DNA from: Zeugodacus cucurbitae
Taxonomy: Eukaryota; Arthropoda; Insecta; Diptera; Tephritidae
Direction: 5' to 3'
Assembly (NCBI RefSeq): GCF_028554725.1
Contig: NC_071670.1
Coordinates: forward strand, 51,263,501-51,327,500
DNA length: 64,000 nucleotides
Each line of letters opens with the position of its first letter. The first letter of the stretch is position 1. Made by a program: the position numbers and the translations under genes. Positions 23,891-36,835 of this stretch are shown in pieces. The notes beneath the pieces were generated by a model. The model was given only the letters and a program-made list of their open reading frames with translations. It searched no databases and was not told where the DNA came from.

Positions 23891-25685
23891 CTTTTGTAAT
23901 CACACATATATATAAAAAAAGTCATTAGCGAAGCACGTGAAAATCTCAAAATATTCCCTCCAAATATATGCCTAGTGTCACATCCTGATAATGCACCTTT
24001 ATTCTTTTTCCCAAATTCCACCATAATTCCGCAGTACGCTATCCGCTATCATCTCAAACACGCGTTGCAATTTTCATGTCATTTCTCGCGCATTAAACCA
24101 CATTTGCATCAAATAACTAACAAATGCCGGTAAAGCATACTTCCTTTTATCTCGACGATTATGTCATACTAATTCACATGACAGCACTCACGCACACACA
24201 CACACATACACACTGCCACCAACCAACACCGGCGCATAAATACCTGTTAATTTCACTTACACACGGCACCTGCCATCCATCAGCCGGCTGACTGACTAAA
24301 CGACAGCAGCCACTAGCACGGCATAGATAACGCATTTATACAACAATAACAACAACAACTGCAACATTTAGTCACGTCATTGCAACATTTACTGCTGCTT
24401 AATGTGCTCGTCCTCGCAGAGAGTGTGATGATGGCAACTGCAGCAATAAGTAATACAAGCCTGCAACATGGAAGCACACACGCACGAACGGAGGCAAGCA
24501 GTCACCGGCATGTACCGTTAGTTGTTAGCTCGTTCGCAACTAATAATTGCTGTTGCTATTGCTGCTGTTGCCGCTGTCTGCTTATCAGCTGTCAACGCCA
24601 CTAGATACTCCGCTACCTATCAAAGCAGCTGTTGTTGTTGTTGCATGCAGCATGTGTTGCAACAAATCCGCTAGCATACGACACATCCACAGCTGTTTAG
24701 CTCACTGACGCACGGCAATGATGTTTAGCATGAGTATCTTATCGCTGCAACAAAGTCGTCGACGTAATGCAATATTTTCGTAATACGCCAATGTACATTA
24801 GTGCAGATCTCTGCATGTCTGTGTGTATCTATATATATGGCTGTGGGTGTTTGCTTACGAAATTTCTATAAATCTCTGCGTACAAACATGCGCTTGTCGC
24901 CTCTGCGAGGTGGTGCGGCAAATCCTTGACAAGCGATCTATCCAAAACCCAACAACAACGGCAACAATTTAGTCAAACAACAACAACAACACCATAGTCT
25001 TGCAACAACAACACCAATGTAGTCAAACAGCCAACGCGCTAAACTGCCAGCCAATATGACAGCGCCACTGAGACCACTTTCGCTTTTGGGCATGTCTGTT
25101 TCCCTGTGTATGTGTGTATGTATGTATTTGCATGTGCGCCTGTTACCTTGCCAGCCGTTGCCTGTGCGTGCGCAAATGCATTTATATCTGCTTGAGTTCG
25201 TGTATCAGTGCCGAGGCGCATACTTCATCGTCGCTCATGTTGCACTGACGTTTACACCGTTAGCGACACGCAAAACCCGTGCAACATGAGGCTATGCCGC
25301 CGTGACACAACTCTCATATTTATAATATATATGTGTATATATAATAGCAGCACGTAGTTGCAGTTGCTCGCTTATGCGCATATTTATTTATATATATATA
25401 CACTAATATAGTTGTATTCAAGCACGCCTTCGTTTGCCACTTCCACTTCCGCTTCCGCTGCGCTTGCTTTCATTTAGCGCTTCATCTGTTGGCGGCATCT
25501 TTCGTTAAAAGCTGAACAACGTCATCAACTGTATGAGTAATAAATACAGGGTGTTCAACAAATTATTATATATGTAACTTTAAAAAATATATCTCAAATT
25601 TCGATATTACTTGTTTCAGTATTATTACTCGAGTTTAGTCTCAAAGATAGGATTTCACATCAAAGCCATAATTAGATTGATAGCG
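23891..25685. other. Intergenic DNA with CA and CAA microsatellites
   Basis: Contains CA runs near 24190-24210, CAACAA runs near 24340-24365 and 24975-25015, GTTGTT near 24630, and TATATA near 25320-25400. Overlapping short frames at 25039-25289 come from GC-balanced sequence without known motifs. No gene is supported. Confidence 0.45.
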
Positions 25686-25689
25686 CTCT

Positions 25690-26800
25690 GAATATTGTAC
25701 GCTACAAGTATGGTGAAGTTGGAAACCATAATATTAGGTTAGAAGCACCGAGGTCCTCGTGTTCGATATATGGGGCCTTAAAAACCTATGGTCCAATTTC
25801 GGCGATTTTTAGAATGAGGCTGCCACACTATTAACATAGTATTTGTGCAAAGTTCTGCACCGATATCTTCACTAGTACTCACTTTATATATTGTAAAGTA
25901 AACGATTCAGATTGTCTTCAAAGTTCTGGTATATAGGAAGTAGGCGTGGTTGTGAAGCGATTTGGCCTATTTTCACAACATATCATTGGGATGTAAGGAA
26001 ACTATTACAAACCAAGTTTCATTGAAATCGGTCGAGTAGTTCCTGAGATATGGTTTTTGACCCATAAGTGGGCGACGCCACGCCCATTTTCCATTTTGTA
26101 AAAAAATCTGAGTGCACCTTTCATCTGCCATTTCTTCTGTGAAATTAATGTTTCTGACGTTTTTCGTTAATGAGTTAACAGACTTTTAGTAATTTTCAAC
26201 CTAACTTTTGTATGGGAGGTGGGCGTGGTTATGATCCGATTTCTTTCATTTTTGGAATATATTAGGAAGTGGCTAAAAAAACGACCGCAGAAAGTTTGGT
26301 TTATATAGCTCTATTGGTTTGCGAGATATGTACAAAAAACTTAGTAGGGGCGGGGCAACGCCCACTTCCCCAAACAAATTACATCCAAATATGTCAATTC
26401 ATGGTGCGATCCTTCATACCAAATTTTATTTCCATAGCTTTATTTATGGCTTAGTTATGGCACTTTATGTGTTTTCGGTTTTCGCCATTTTGTGGGCGTG
26501 GCAGTGGTCCGATTTTGCATCATCATTTTCGAAAGCAACCTTCCTATGGTGCCAAGAAATAAGTGTGCCAAGTTTCAACAAGATATCTTAATTTTTACTC
26601 AAGTTACAGCTTGCACAGACGGACGGACGGACGGACGGACAGACAGACATTCGGATTTGAACTCCACTCTTCACCCTGATCACTTTGGTATATATAACCC
26701 TATATCTAACTCGTTTAGTTTTGGGTGTTACAAACAACCGTTATGTGAACAAAACTATAATACTCTCTTTAGCAACATTTGTTGCGAGAGTATAAAAATC
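25690..26800 (+). repeat. GGAC-type dispersed repeat, copy 2
   Basis: About 1.1 kb matching the copies near 38.6, 49.4 and 53-54 kb. Ordered landmarks are GAAGCACCGAGGTCCTCG, GGTCCAATTTCGGCGATTTT, GTAGGCGTGGTTGTGAAGCG, a GCCACGCCCATTTTCC box, TGGGCGTGGCAGTGGTCCG, and ACTCAAGTTACAGCTTGCAC. A GGAC tetranucleotide tract follows (26619-26650), then CACCCTGATCACTTTGG and a terminal TTGCGAGAGTATAAA (ending about 26798). The head with GCTAAGTTCGGGTG is missing. Open frames inside are short and differ between copies, so this is non-coding. Confidence 0.85.
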
Positions 26801-28187
26801 GACCTATTTGTTATTGTAAAATTGTTAGTAATTAAAATTTTTGGAAAATTCTAGAGCCATATATATGTAGAATATTTGTTCAAAATTTCAAAACCATCGA
26901 CGCAGTAGTTTTTTCTGTAGGCTGGTCACCGACTTTAAAAATTACATATTTGGGAAAATCGATTCAAAGTTAGTTATAAGTTATTCAACCTGCTGTAGCT
27001 TCGTTAGTTTTTCTCCGAATGACATAAAACTTTAACACAATATTATTGAGATGTGATGAGGATGAAAAAAAAGTTGTCAAACCTTAATCACTATATAAAA
27101 AAAAATTCTATATTTTAACCTTCAAGTTCAAAGTAATTTCTAGTTCGAAATCTATTTTGTTTCGGATATAGTACACTGTTGTTGTTCGAGTATAGTACAC
27201 TTTTATCTTTTGTATATCATGTGGACCCACAAGAGTGCATCAAGCGATGTATTGAGTGTCGCTATATATTTTTTGGATACATAGATAATGATTGTTATAA
27301 TCTCTTTGGTAGCCGAATGTAGAACAGCCTTTATCATAGCTATCAGCGAACCATTAGCACCCTCAGTGGCTATTATTTGAAGCCCTCTAAAAATACGAAC
27401 AATCAACAGCAAATCAAGAGAGAGAAACAAAAATCTGTATGTAGAGTACGACATGGGTTCGTCTAACAAACCACTACGCCAGTATCACCTTAACATGGTA
27501 CTAATTTTAAATGATATCCAGAGAACTAGGAAACTTAAGCCTAAGTGATATAACAAATTATCATATAAGAGATTTAAAAAAATAATTGCAGTTGGTTACA
27601 GTAGACTAGCAAGATCCTTCTGTTGCCCGTGTTGGAGAGTAAGAGATCCTCCGTAATTCATTTTGAGAAAGAAATTAAAAGTAAATGTAAATAATTTTTT
27701 ATAATAGATCAATTTGTAAATAATTTATAATTTTTATATTTTATGCATTTTTAATTACATATTTTTTATGATTTTGTATAAGAGATATTATTGTTTGATT
27801 TTTTTTTTATTTAAAGTTTTATTTTAATATTCAAATATTAACCTCTTGCTTATAAATAATACATGTATTTTTTCTCTTTCATATTTCTGACGTTTCTGGC
27901 GTTTTCTGAAATGAAGGTAAGTGATAATTATTTAATACTTAAAATTATTTTAAAAACATGTATGTATGTATGTATGTAAAATTAAGAAAAAAAATCAAAA
28001 AAACATTAGGAAATCAGCCATTTTATTTTCTCATATTCCGATTTGGTGAAATGCTGCAAGGCACTGAACTATGGGCTCCTGACAATTTAATTATTCTATG
28101 TTAAGACTATCTATTACACAGCCACACAAACAAACAATTTGGTTATGATCTAGATGTCTAACTATGTGCACCTTTTGGTATAGGGGT
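26801..28187. other. Intergenic DNA with possible MITE remnant
   Basis: The stretch 26860-27120 contains a GGTCACCGACTTTAAAAA word and neighbouring text resembling the interior of the piggyBac-like MITE (GGTCACCGACTTTGAAAACA), suggesting a distant relative. The minus-strand frame at 27203-27469 is unrecognised. A four-fold ATGT tract lies at about 27958-27979. No gene is supported. Confidence 0.4.
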
Positions 28188-28530
28188 CGCTGAATCCGAA
28201 TCCGTGGTCATTTCGCGTGTGCTCTCCGTTCCGGCAGAGCTGGATAATCGCTACAACAACAAAGAATCTGGTATCGGTTTTTCAAAATTTCAAATGACGG
28301 ATGCAATATGGCGAATTTTTAAAATATGTTCGAATGTGTAGATTTTTTAGAAAGTGACATCGAAGTCGTCAGTGACACAAAAAAAACCCTGTGTAACGAG
28401 TTTTAAGCGATTCCGATTAATTTAAAAAATTCTGTCCGCCATATTGTTTTTTAGAGATTATGTCAAAAAACATGATAGGGTGAAATGGACCACGGTTTCG
28501 AATTCAGCAACCCCGAAAACTTTAGTTACC
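28188..28530. repeat. Second, diverged copy of the 19.1 kb hairpin repeat
   Basis: Shared words in the same order include CGGTTTTTCAAAATTTC near 28276, TGACGGATGCAATATG, GATTATGTCAAAAAAC, GGGTGAAATGGACC and TTCAGCAACCCCGAAAAC. The hairpin arm is not fully preserved here, and a segment at 28200-28262 is unrelated. Confidence 0.65.
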
Positions 28531-30485
28531 CCTAGTAAGACCTCCAGGTTATTACAATTTTTTTTTGTGTGGCTATACAAATTTTGTGTTGAAATATTCA
28601 GATGTTTCAGGAGATAAAATATTGTGAGCTATACTCCAATGGCCTAACAATTAAAGAAGGTTTTTTTTATAAAAAATATGACTTTATCCTTTCAAATAAT
28701 GTCTCTCTAGAGTAATGGAATTATTTTAACGATCCTTCAAAATATCGATATGCATTTGTTTCCATCTTGTCCTCCATATTGTAGAGATATATTTTTCCAG
28801 CGAACCACTTTTTCTGTCTAGAAAAAGAAAGTTCTCTCTGAGGTCCAAATTGGTGAATACAGTATGTGAGATACTACTGTATAACGTATGTAAATTTTTC
28901 AAAATGGTGAATATAGTGTCGCTTTGGGAACAATAGTTGAAAACGATTGGATGAAATGTCACGATATTTTGATATTATTTGATACTCTACGCCAAGAATT
29001 ACTTTTATGTGAACTTTGTTTGATACGATCCCTCTGGTAGACCAAAGGCATTTCAATCGATGTAGTAATATCTAATATCTGCAAGTAATATTTAGATCTT
29101 TGTTATTCTATGTATGTATATATATGTTATTATTATTTTTCAAAAGAACGTAAATTGTATTTATCCTACCAAAGATGTCAAAAATCAGTTTTCTATTTTT
29201 TCACCATTGCCAAAATGTCTCCCCAGGCACCCCATATAATAACCTTTTTATTTCCCCGTCACTTAACACTTTAGCATTTTATTATTTTGTCTATTTTTCT
29301 GCAAAAGCTGCCACTGCCGAGGCTGCTGTTTGCATAATGTCATTGCGCGACGCGCGTTGCATTGCATTTGCATTAAGGCGTAACACCCGACAACTAAGCC
29401 TCACCACACCCCTCCGCCGGCAGCTGTCTGTCAGACAACTTAGCAGCCAACATTGTACCGTTACGTCTTAGTACGGTACCTCCACCCCGTGCTCTTTAAC
29501 ACTTTGCGCTCTTGTTGCGCATTGCACTTTTGGCTTTTCTCTCTCCGCTTGCGAACGCCTCAGCGCCAGCGCCAACAGCAAAGCGCGCATTTATGCAGCG
29601 AGAATAGAGTTCGCCCTTTCTTTACATCCTGCCGGCATTGCATACAAACACACCTATTATGCGTTGCTTTATTTCTTCACCGTCTTATTTTTTCGCCATT
29701 TTCTGTATGACGTGCTCCTACGCGTAATCCCGATTCCTGTGACATTAGCATAATGGATTTCTAAGCGTAGCAACATGCACTACAATAAGCCGAAGTGCCG
29801 AGGCGTTGCTACTCTTGTTACTCTTCTTACTGTTGTTGCTCTTTTTGCAGCGTTTTATTATTGTCATTGTTGTTGTTGTTGTGCTGTTTTTGTCACCGCC
29901 TTAATTTAGTAGTCGGCCCTCCTCTTCCGGCACAGCTTGCGTCGCTCAAAAGTCATTGCATATTTTATCGCTGCCACCTTCTGCCTTACACTCTCTCGCT
30001 CTCCTTCTACTTTTCACCCTTTTTTTCAGTCACATTTATTTATTTATCATTTCATTCGCTTGTCTGTTTTGCTGTTGTCACTGTTCACTTGTTGGTGGAG
30101 GTGAAGTGTGCTTGTGGCCTGCGAAAAACTGTCGCAACCATTGAGGCGTACATTAGTCGGTGTGAATTACGGGTTTTTCGGTACATTTAATGACATTTTT
30201 ATTCTTTCGCACTCTTTCTGTTTTTTGTTTGAGTTTGTGTCACGTTTTTTATTATGTGTTGATTTCTAATTTTTTGCTAATTTGCTCTACAGCAATACGA
30301 AAAACGTTTTACGTTGACGTAAAAGCGGATTTTGTAAAATGTGGACTAAGCGCCATCTAGTGAGTGAGTGTAAATCTTCAATTACATCAAAAAATATCAA
30401 ATATACAGAAGAAATTCAAATATTGTAAGAACAATCAACGTTCTTCCAATCCAACATCCGTTAAAGATCATATAATTAAACCCGT
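28531..30485. other. Intergenic DNA, no gene recognised
   Basis: Minus-strand frames of 60-78 codons at 28726-29056 and cysteine-rich plus-strand frames at 29453-30190 (from GTT/CTG/CTT trinucleotides) have no recognisable domain. A short palindrome, TTTTACGTTGACGTAAAA, is at about 30308-30325. Confidence 0.4.
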
Positions 30486-30489
30486 TATA

Positions 30490-30664
30490 CAGATAAACCT
30501 CTCCTAACGAACACCTCTATTAGATAGATAACTCCCTTGAGCGGACCTTTTTCCATGCACCAAGTTAAATTTTTAGAGCAAATGACCCGCTCTTAGACAG
30601 TCATCTCTCTTGGGCGGACAAAAATCCCTCGACGGCGAGTGCCCATCCATGAGAGAATTCACTG
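30490..30664. mobile_element. pogo/Tigger-like MITE, 175 bp
   Basis: Bounded by TA dinucleotides (30488-30489, 30665-30666). The left end reads CAGATAAACCTCTCCTAACG and the right end on the minus strand CAGTGAATTCTCTCATGG. Inside, degenerate direct repeats of the CTCTTAGACGGAC / CTCTTGGGCGGAC type are spaced about 20 bp apart, as is common in pogo-like elements with iterated subterminal motifs. No coding sequence. Confidence 0.65.
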
Positions 30665-30666
30665 TA

Positions 30667-32575
30667 TATTGTACCAATTTGAAGGCGCACTTAATCGAGC
30701 TGATTGTCTCTCTGCCCAGGACCCAGTTTTCGATCGGATATGAATTTGAGTCCATTCTAAAACCCAACCCCCTCTCTTTCTAGTGACATCCGTTCGTCCT
30801 TCCGTCTGTCTGTAAAGACCTCGAAAATCAGCAACTGGAATATTTGATATCATACTGAATTGTATTGTATGTTCTTGTAGATGACCTCAAGGGAGCAAAT
30901 TCTAGGATCGACTACAGTACTGCAGTTGTGTCGTTGTTAGAAGGTGTTGTTACTATCACTCAGGACCTGAACTAACTACTACTCGACCACTGCATCAGTC
31001 AGTCGAAAAAGTCCAAACATTTCGGTGGTCACATTAAGAACAGAAAAAGACCACGCCCAGTAGATGTATGTACTACATTCTCGCTCGGGTACCTTCGTAA
31101 AAGACCACTAGAAGGACACTTTCGAGCCTTACATCTATCAAGATGTCGAAATAATCAAGCATAACTTTGATCGCGGCAACCAAACCTACAACGAGCTAGA
31201 TCAATGGATCTTCTGTGATTGAAGAACTCAGATCTAGACCCAGTAAACTCAGATCTAAACAAATATCTTTGAGAAAGAAATAGATCATTCGATTATTTTT
31301 CGATAGCTCTAAAAAGAAGCTCTTACCTTATTTATAAGTATTTTCTGAAATTTCCATAACCTCAAAAAAGTTTTACTAAGTCTTTTAAATGCTCCTCGGT
31401 CAGCTATATAAATTAACACTTGTTTATTAATAAATTACCATTATTATGCCCAAGTTTATTACCTGCAAAAGTAAACTGTTTGCCTAACCTCCGTAAATTT
31501 ACAGGCAATAAGCTCATTTCATTTCATTTCTAATTCAATGTTCAACGAATATTTATTATAATAAGCAGTAATTGGTCACTACAAAGTGGACGAACTTTTC
31601 ACTTACAATTTGCATATTTAGTATTCAAACACTGTTGTTGGCATTGTTTTTGTAGTCCACATTGCAATGCCAAAAGCTTGAGTTTTGCACGTAACAATTT
31701 CAGTGGGCGAAAATGCTTGACGCCCATAGTTTCCAGGTGCCAAAAGTTACTCCACAAAGTGGAAGTGGACGCATTCAAGCAGCATCAGCAAATGAACCGT
31801 AAACAAAATGCAAAACCTCGTACAAAAAGAACTACCGAACGTCGAGCGTGTGGAGCGAGTGGCAGGACGAGAAAGGCGGAAGAATTGTAAAGTCGCTCAG
31901 TCGACTCGCCATTTGATGCTCAGCTTGCCTGGCTAGCGCTGCAATGCTTGAATGGCTGAATTGCGTTGCTATCGCATTAATTTCTTCAGAACAAATTAAA
32001 ATAAATTATTACAAGTTCAGAAGTTCTCACCAGTGCGACCATGGGATCGCATGGAAGTGATGGTGCGAAAAATTTCCACGTGCAATTTGTTAACTAGCGG
32101 AAGCTGAGCAAGTAGTCGGTAATGTTGTATGCAATGGAAATTCGGTATGGCAAAGGAGCAAGTTTTTATTGACGCCAAAGAAAAGTATGTAATATTAATA
32201 AGAGCTACTAGCAAATAATTCAGCGGTGTGCAGCTCATAAGTTAAAATACAATAAAGTTGTATTAAGGCTAATAATAATCGTTGGATATAATTGGCGCTT
32301 ACACCTAATGCGCCTGAATGATACCCGATACTGGATTAGATGAATACAGAGGGTTAGTTATGATTATCTGAGGTAAGATTAGAGTCCAAGATAATTTCGG
32401 ATATGAAAATCAGCAGCCAATCTCCTATTATTGACCCAGCAACACATCAGGCAACGCGGTTTCGTTAACGTTCGACGAGTCTTCAATTATAAACCTCGTG
32501 AATCACTGTCTGACCACTGGTCGACTTTGTGGTCACCATTATCGAATTTTTCTGTTAACCAACTACGAGAGCATC
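30667..32575. other. Intergenic DNA, no gene recognised
   Basis: Ordinary AT-rich sequence. A somewhat GC-richer block at 31650-31930 carries a basic 70-codon frame without recognisable domain. No repeats longer than a few units were seen. Confidence 0.4.
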
Positions 32576-32579
32576 ACTT

Positions 32580-32870
32580 CGTAGTCTTCACATGTTTGGT
32601 GTTGGCGTAGGTACCGCAAACCCGATTATAGCCGAATCAATAATAGCCATTCATTTCATCCTTTTGAAATTTAGCGCCAATTGGAAATACCAAGCGAAAC
32701 CACGTCCCTCTCCATACGATCTGTCCAACGGAATGGATGTCTTCCTCTTGCTCTGTTTACTTTCACTTGTTATACTTTCAAAGCTAGAGTGCTTTCGCCC
32801 AATCGGACAACCTGACTTCAGTTTTCACATACATGGTTTACTTTCATGATCCCGAGATCCGGGGAGATGG
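32580..32870 (-). mobile_element. Highly diverged RTE-like LINE 3' fragment
   Basis: Compared with the 21.1 kb copy, the words GTTGGCGTAGGTACCGC, GATTATAGCCGA, TTAGCGCCAATTGG, AATACCAAGCGAA and CTAGAGTGCTTTCGCCC appear in order with many substitutions. Orientation is minus (3' end at the lower coordinate). No readable protein remains. It is probably the oldest copy of the family here. Confidence 0.65.
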
Positions 32871-35800
32871 CAATCCCTTCGCTCAGAAAGTTCGAATCGA
32901 CTGGATGATCTCCCTTTTGAATAGCTAAATAAGATGACCGAACTGCCGTGGGCTTTAATTTCATAATAAGTAACAATTTTGGTTGAAATTGGAAACAAAT
33001 TGATTGAAAGTTAGGCATTTCAAAGAAGACATTGCGTTGAGGAAGATACCGGGATGAAGACATTGGAGTGCTTATATTTCGATCCATACCGGCATCGATT
33101 GTTCTTAAGGAATTTCTTTCCTGACCCCTACGTTGTAGCTGGGTTGTAACTATGGAAATATCTGTCAAAGTTGCAATTTGTGAAATTTGTGAGTGGTTCA
33201 TTACCGCCCGATAAATAAACTTCCGACAAAGATGTGGGTTGGGTAGAATGCTCACAAAACAACTCGCTTCTAAGGGACATTATTAATTAATGTTGAACTG
33301 CGTGGGGGGGGGGGGGGGGGTTTATAATAAGGGATCGGAATATATTAAATTAAGAAGGTGTTTTAGAAACGATCGGGACTCCACCACTGTCCATCTGCAA
33401 GTAAAGTCTGGAATAGTTTTTAAGATCTAAAGGGATTGGTGCTGGGACTTGTGTGACGAGCTAGATTAAGTTTTCAATGGATCTTCTTGGATCGATGAGT
33501 TTTGAATCAAAGCATTCAGATCTACACGGATATCATTGAAAATGAAGGATACCATTTATGTTTGATGCTGTGACTTGTACATTGATTGGATGATTTATGT
33601 CTTAAGCCGACGATGATCTATATGGGCTTTAAGAAGCAAAAGGATGAGTTTATTTGAACTAGTTGGAGAATTTTTCTGGAATGGAAGAGAACTTAATAAT
33701 ATGTGATTTAGGCAGTGGAAATTGAAAATGTATGAATCCTAAACTCTGGTATCTAAATCCAAAGTGCTCTGTACTCTCTTAGAAATGTAAACAATAGACT
33801 TTAGGAATCTCATTATTTGTTCTTAATGAGTTCCATATTATAAGTGTATAGATAAACCAGTAAGTCTTCGGTTTCTTTCAACTTTTTAAACTTATTACTA
33901 CTAAAGGAAGGCACCGAGCTATGCGAGTTCAATGCCCTACTATACACACCACACTGATTGTAGAATTTCAAAATTGCACAATTATGATTAAAGACCACGC
34001 ATAAATAAATTCATTTAAAGTATATTTTCAAATACATATAAGGCTGAAAAACTTGAGTTCACCGGTCCGCTCGGCAAGCTACCTAAAAAACTTGCCAACA
34101 GTTTATGACTGCAAAAAAGTTAAATACTGTTATCCTTGTAATTTAACGCGCCTACTAAATAAATTTCAATTCAATGCCGCCGCACCAATACAAGCCCAAC
34201 AAGTTAATGCATAAATATTCAAGGAAATTGCGGTCTGCCATAAACAAAGCAACCGTGCAAGTGTAATAAAAGAGAGCGAAGAGTTAAAGGAAGATATAAA
34301 GCACAGAAAACAGAAAACAGAAAACAGAAAATGGAAAGAGTGAAAAAATTGTGTAGGCGTGCAATTTGTGTGCGCGCGCCAGATTGTTTATTGCCAGATT
34401 GTGAAACTTCTTAAAGTGTGCTTTTAGGCGCACTAGAACGCTAGCTGACCTATTGCAAGTATATGGTGCTCTCTGTGTGTGTGTGTGTGTGTGTGTAAGT
34501 GCCATTTTAATCGAATTTATGCCGCAAAGTAAAATATTTTTTCTTTTCTTTTGTGCTTTTTCGCATTTCTTTTTTCCTCTAAGCTGCTTGCTGCTCGTGT
34601 TGCAACTATCTGAGCGGAAGTTAAGTTCTTTCAGTTTTATGTGTTAGCTCAGCGCTGCCAGCGCCGCTAATCTAATCGTGACTTGCTTATGTTATTATTA
34701 TTGTTATTTGCTTTTTTACTATTTTTTTTCTCGCGCCTTTCATTCTCTTGCACACTCATTTTCTCATAATAGTTGCCGCTGTTAATTCCTATTGTTACTA
34801 ATGCTTGTTGTTGTTATTTAGCACAATGTTGGCACGCGGTCGCACCTATTTGCTTACTCCGTAGTGTAGAAAAGCAAAATGAGCGGCAAATTAAAATTTA
34901 ATGTCAAGAGAACTGCATTTTTTAGCGTCGCCACCGCCCACGGAAGTCAACACAACACAACACACACAAACCGGCATATTTATATTTATATATATATATA
35001 TATATACGCGTATGCGCTTGCCACATTATTTTGTTGTACACACACAACACACATTCTCGGCCATCCCATGAAAATCATAATAAAAATTATTCACTTGTAA
35101 AGTTTCGCAGGATTTGTGTAAACAAAAGTTTTCGCATTTTAAATGTGATTCGCGAGCGCTGCGAGAGGGCAGGAGAGTTGTTTTATTTATGCGTAAATAT
35201 AAGTTTGTTCCTGTAGTTGTAGTTATGAATGGCGTTGATGTTGTGCGCTGGAAAAGTGGTTGTTATTATGGAAATTGTTGTTGGCTGTAGTTAGCAGGCA
35301 CATTCTTTGAACTGCGTGCACAACATGGCAACACGCGTCCTTGCCGCCTGAGTTGGCACATTACAGTTACACTGCTACCTGTTGGTGGGACATGCTTTAT
35401 TATTATTTCTTAGCGTAAACTTTCGACATTCCGCGATTCGCCAATGCCACAGATAAGTGCGGCTTTTTAACCTCCAGTAGTTGCTATATCTCTAGTGAGC
35501 GTGAAGTTCGAGTGGGTGTCCTTGTATGGAATAGTTCTAAGATAATCTTCACGTTATTGAAAAATCCACTTATAAGAGATCGTAGAAGAATTGTAATAGT
35601 AATAAAATTTTTCTTTTTACGACTAAAATGTATTGAGTGGAGTAATTATCTATATAAAACAACTATGCCCATAATAATTTATGAAATTTACAGAGATAAT
35701 GTTAGTTTTTACTCACACAGTTTCGTTTTGAATTATTTTGGTTGCTCGATTGGTATTAGAAAACAAACAGTTCAATAAAATACATTTCAATTATGCAAAT

Positions 35801-35925
35801 CTTATAAATATTCGTTTAAATATTCTCGTCGTATTATTTCGTTCTGATTAGTTCAGAACTTTCGTTCCTTTTCTATAATCAAGTGTACTATAGTATCAAT
35901 AGTTTTACTAATCTTTTCCTAGTTT
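32871..35925. other. Intergenic DNA with simple repeats
   Basis: Contains a 17-base G run (33304-33320), four ACAGAAA units at about 34300-34330, a GT run at 34474-34496 and a TA run at 34984-35005. A 145-codon minus-strand frame at 32818-33255 partly overlaps the LINE scrap and has no recognisable domain. No gene is supported. Confidence 0.45.
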
Positions 35926-35929
35926 TTCA

Positions 35930-36165
35930 TAAATCTACAAAATTTTAGTGTATCTGGATAAAAAAGGCTCAATCTTTTTCGAAATTTTTTTATTCGAACT
36001 CGTATTTTTTTGGGATAACGACAGTTATTAAAGGTTCTCTTTATTTTTGGAAATAAGAAGAAGTCACAGAGCGAATATGGAGGCCAGGGCATCGTTACAG
36101 AATTGTTTTTGGCCAAGAAATGTGAGCTTTTTACAAACGAACAGCCAGGATCGAACATTTTATAC
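35930..36165 (-). pseudogene. Mariner family B transposase fragment
   Basis: The minus strand reads SSHFLAKNNSVTMPWPPYS, then LCDFFLFPKIKRTFNNCRYP, the mariner block containing the third catalytic aspartate (CDFF). Three residues between YS and CDFF have been lost relative to the usual YSPDLAPCDFF. It abuts the start of the next GGAC-type repeat. Confidence 0.75.
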
Positions 36166-36835
36166 TCTCGCAATTTATTGATATAGTTTTATTAAGATAA
36201 CACACAATTTTACCCACTTATTCGGCATAAGTTCCATTAGAAAACAAAAATAAGAATATATAGTATATGGGGACTGTGTAATCATGGACCGATTTCCACT
36301 ATTTTTGCCACCTAGAAGAAGAAAAAAAGTCCCGCTGAACTACATTAAAATATCTGAGAAATTTACCTATATTTTCGGTAAAAAATTTATTAGAAGCTCT
36401 GAGGTGCTTTTGCTTTCTTTATATATTGTAAAGTAAACGATTCAGATCAACTACATAGTTTTTGTATATGGAAAGTAGGCGTGGTTGTTGTCATTGGGAT
36501 GCCTGGAAAATGTTATGAACCAAATTTCCTTAAAATTGGTCAAGTAGTTTTGGAGATATATTTCATGAAAAAATCCAAAGTTTTTCTTTGGCCATATTCT
36601 CGATGCAATTGAAACCTCTTATCGTAGATTCACCCATATAGCTTTTGTCACTTTATAGGTTTTCGGTTTTCGCAATTTTGTGAGCGTGGCAATGGTCCGA
36701 TTTCGCCCATTTGTAATAACAACCCTTTAATGGTGCCAAGGAATATGTGTATCAAGTTTCTTTAAGACATCTCGCGTGTACGGTCGGACAGACATCCGGA
36801 TTTCAACTGCACTCCTTTTAATTGAGTCAACTAAG
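36163..36835 (+). repeat. GGAC-type dispersed repeat, copy 3, shortened
   Basis: Begins with the family's head, TTTATACTCTCGCAATTTAT (from about 36160), continues with the AAGATAACACACAA and CGGCATAAGTTCC landmarks, GTAGGCGTGGTTGT and GAGCGTGGCAATGGTCCG, and ends near the GACAGACATCCGGATTTCAA word at about 36807. The GGAC tract is almost gone. Internal deletions shorten it to about 670 bp. Confidence 0.75.

Noticed and set aside
32818..33255. 145-codon minus-strand open frame
   Set aside because: Partly overlaps a LINE scrap and shows no domain; probably chance.
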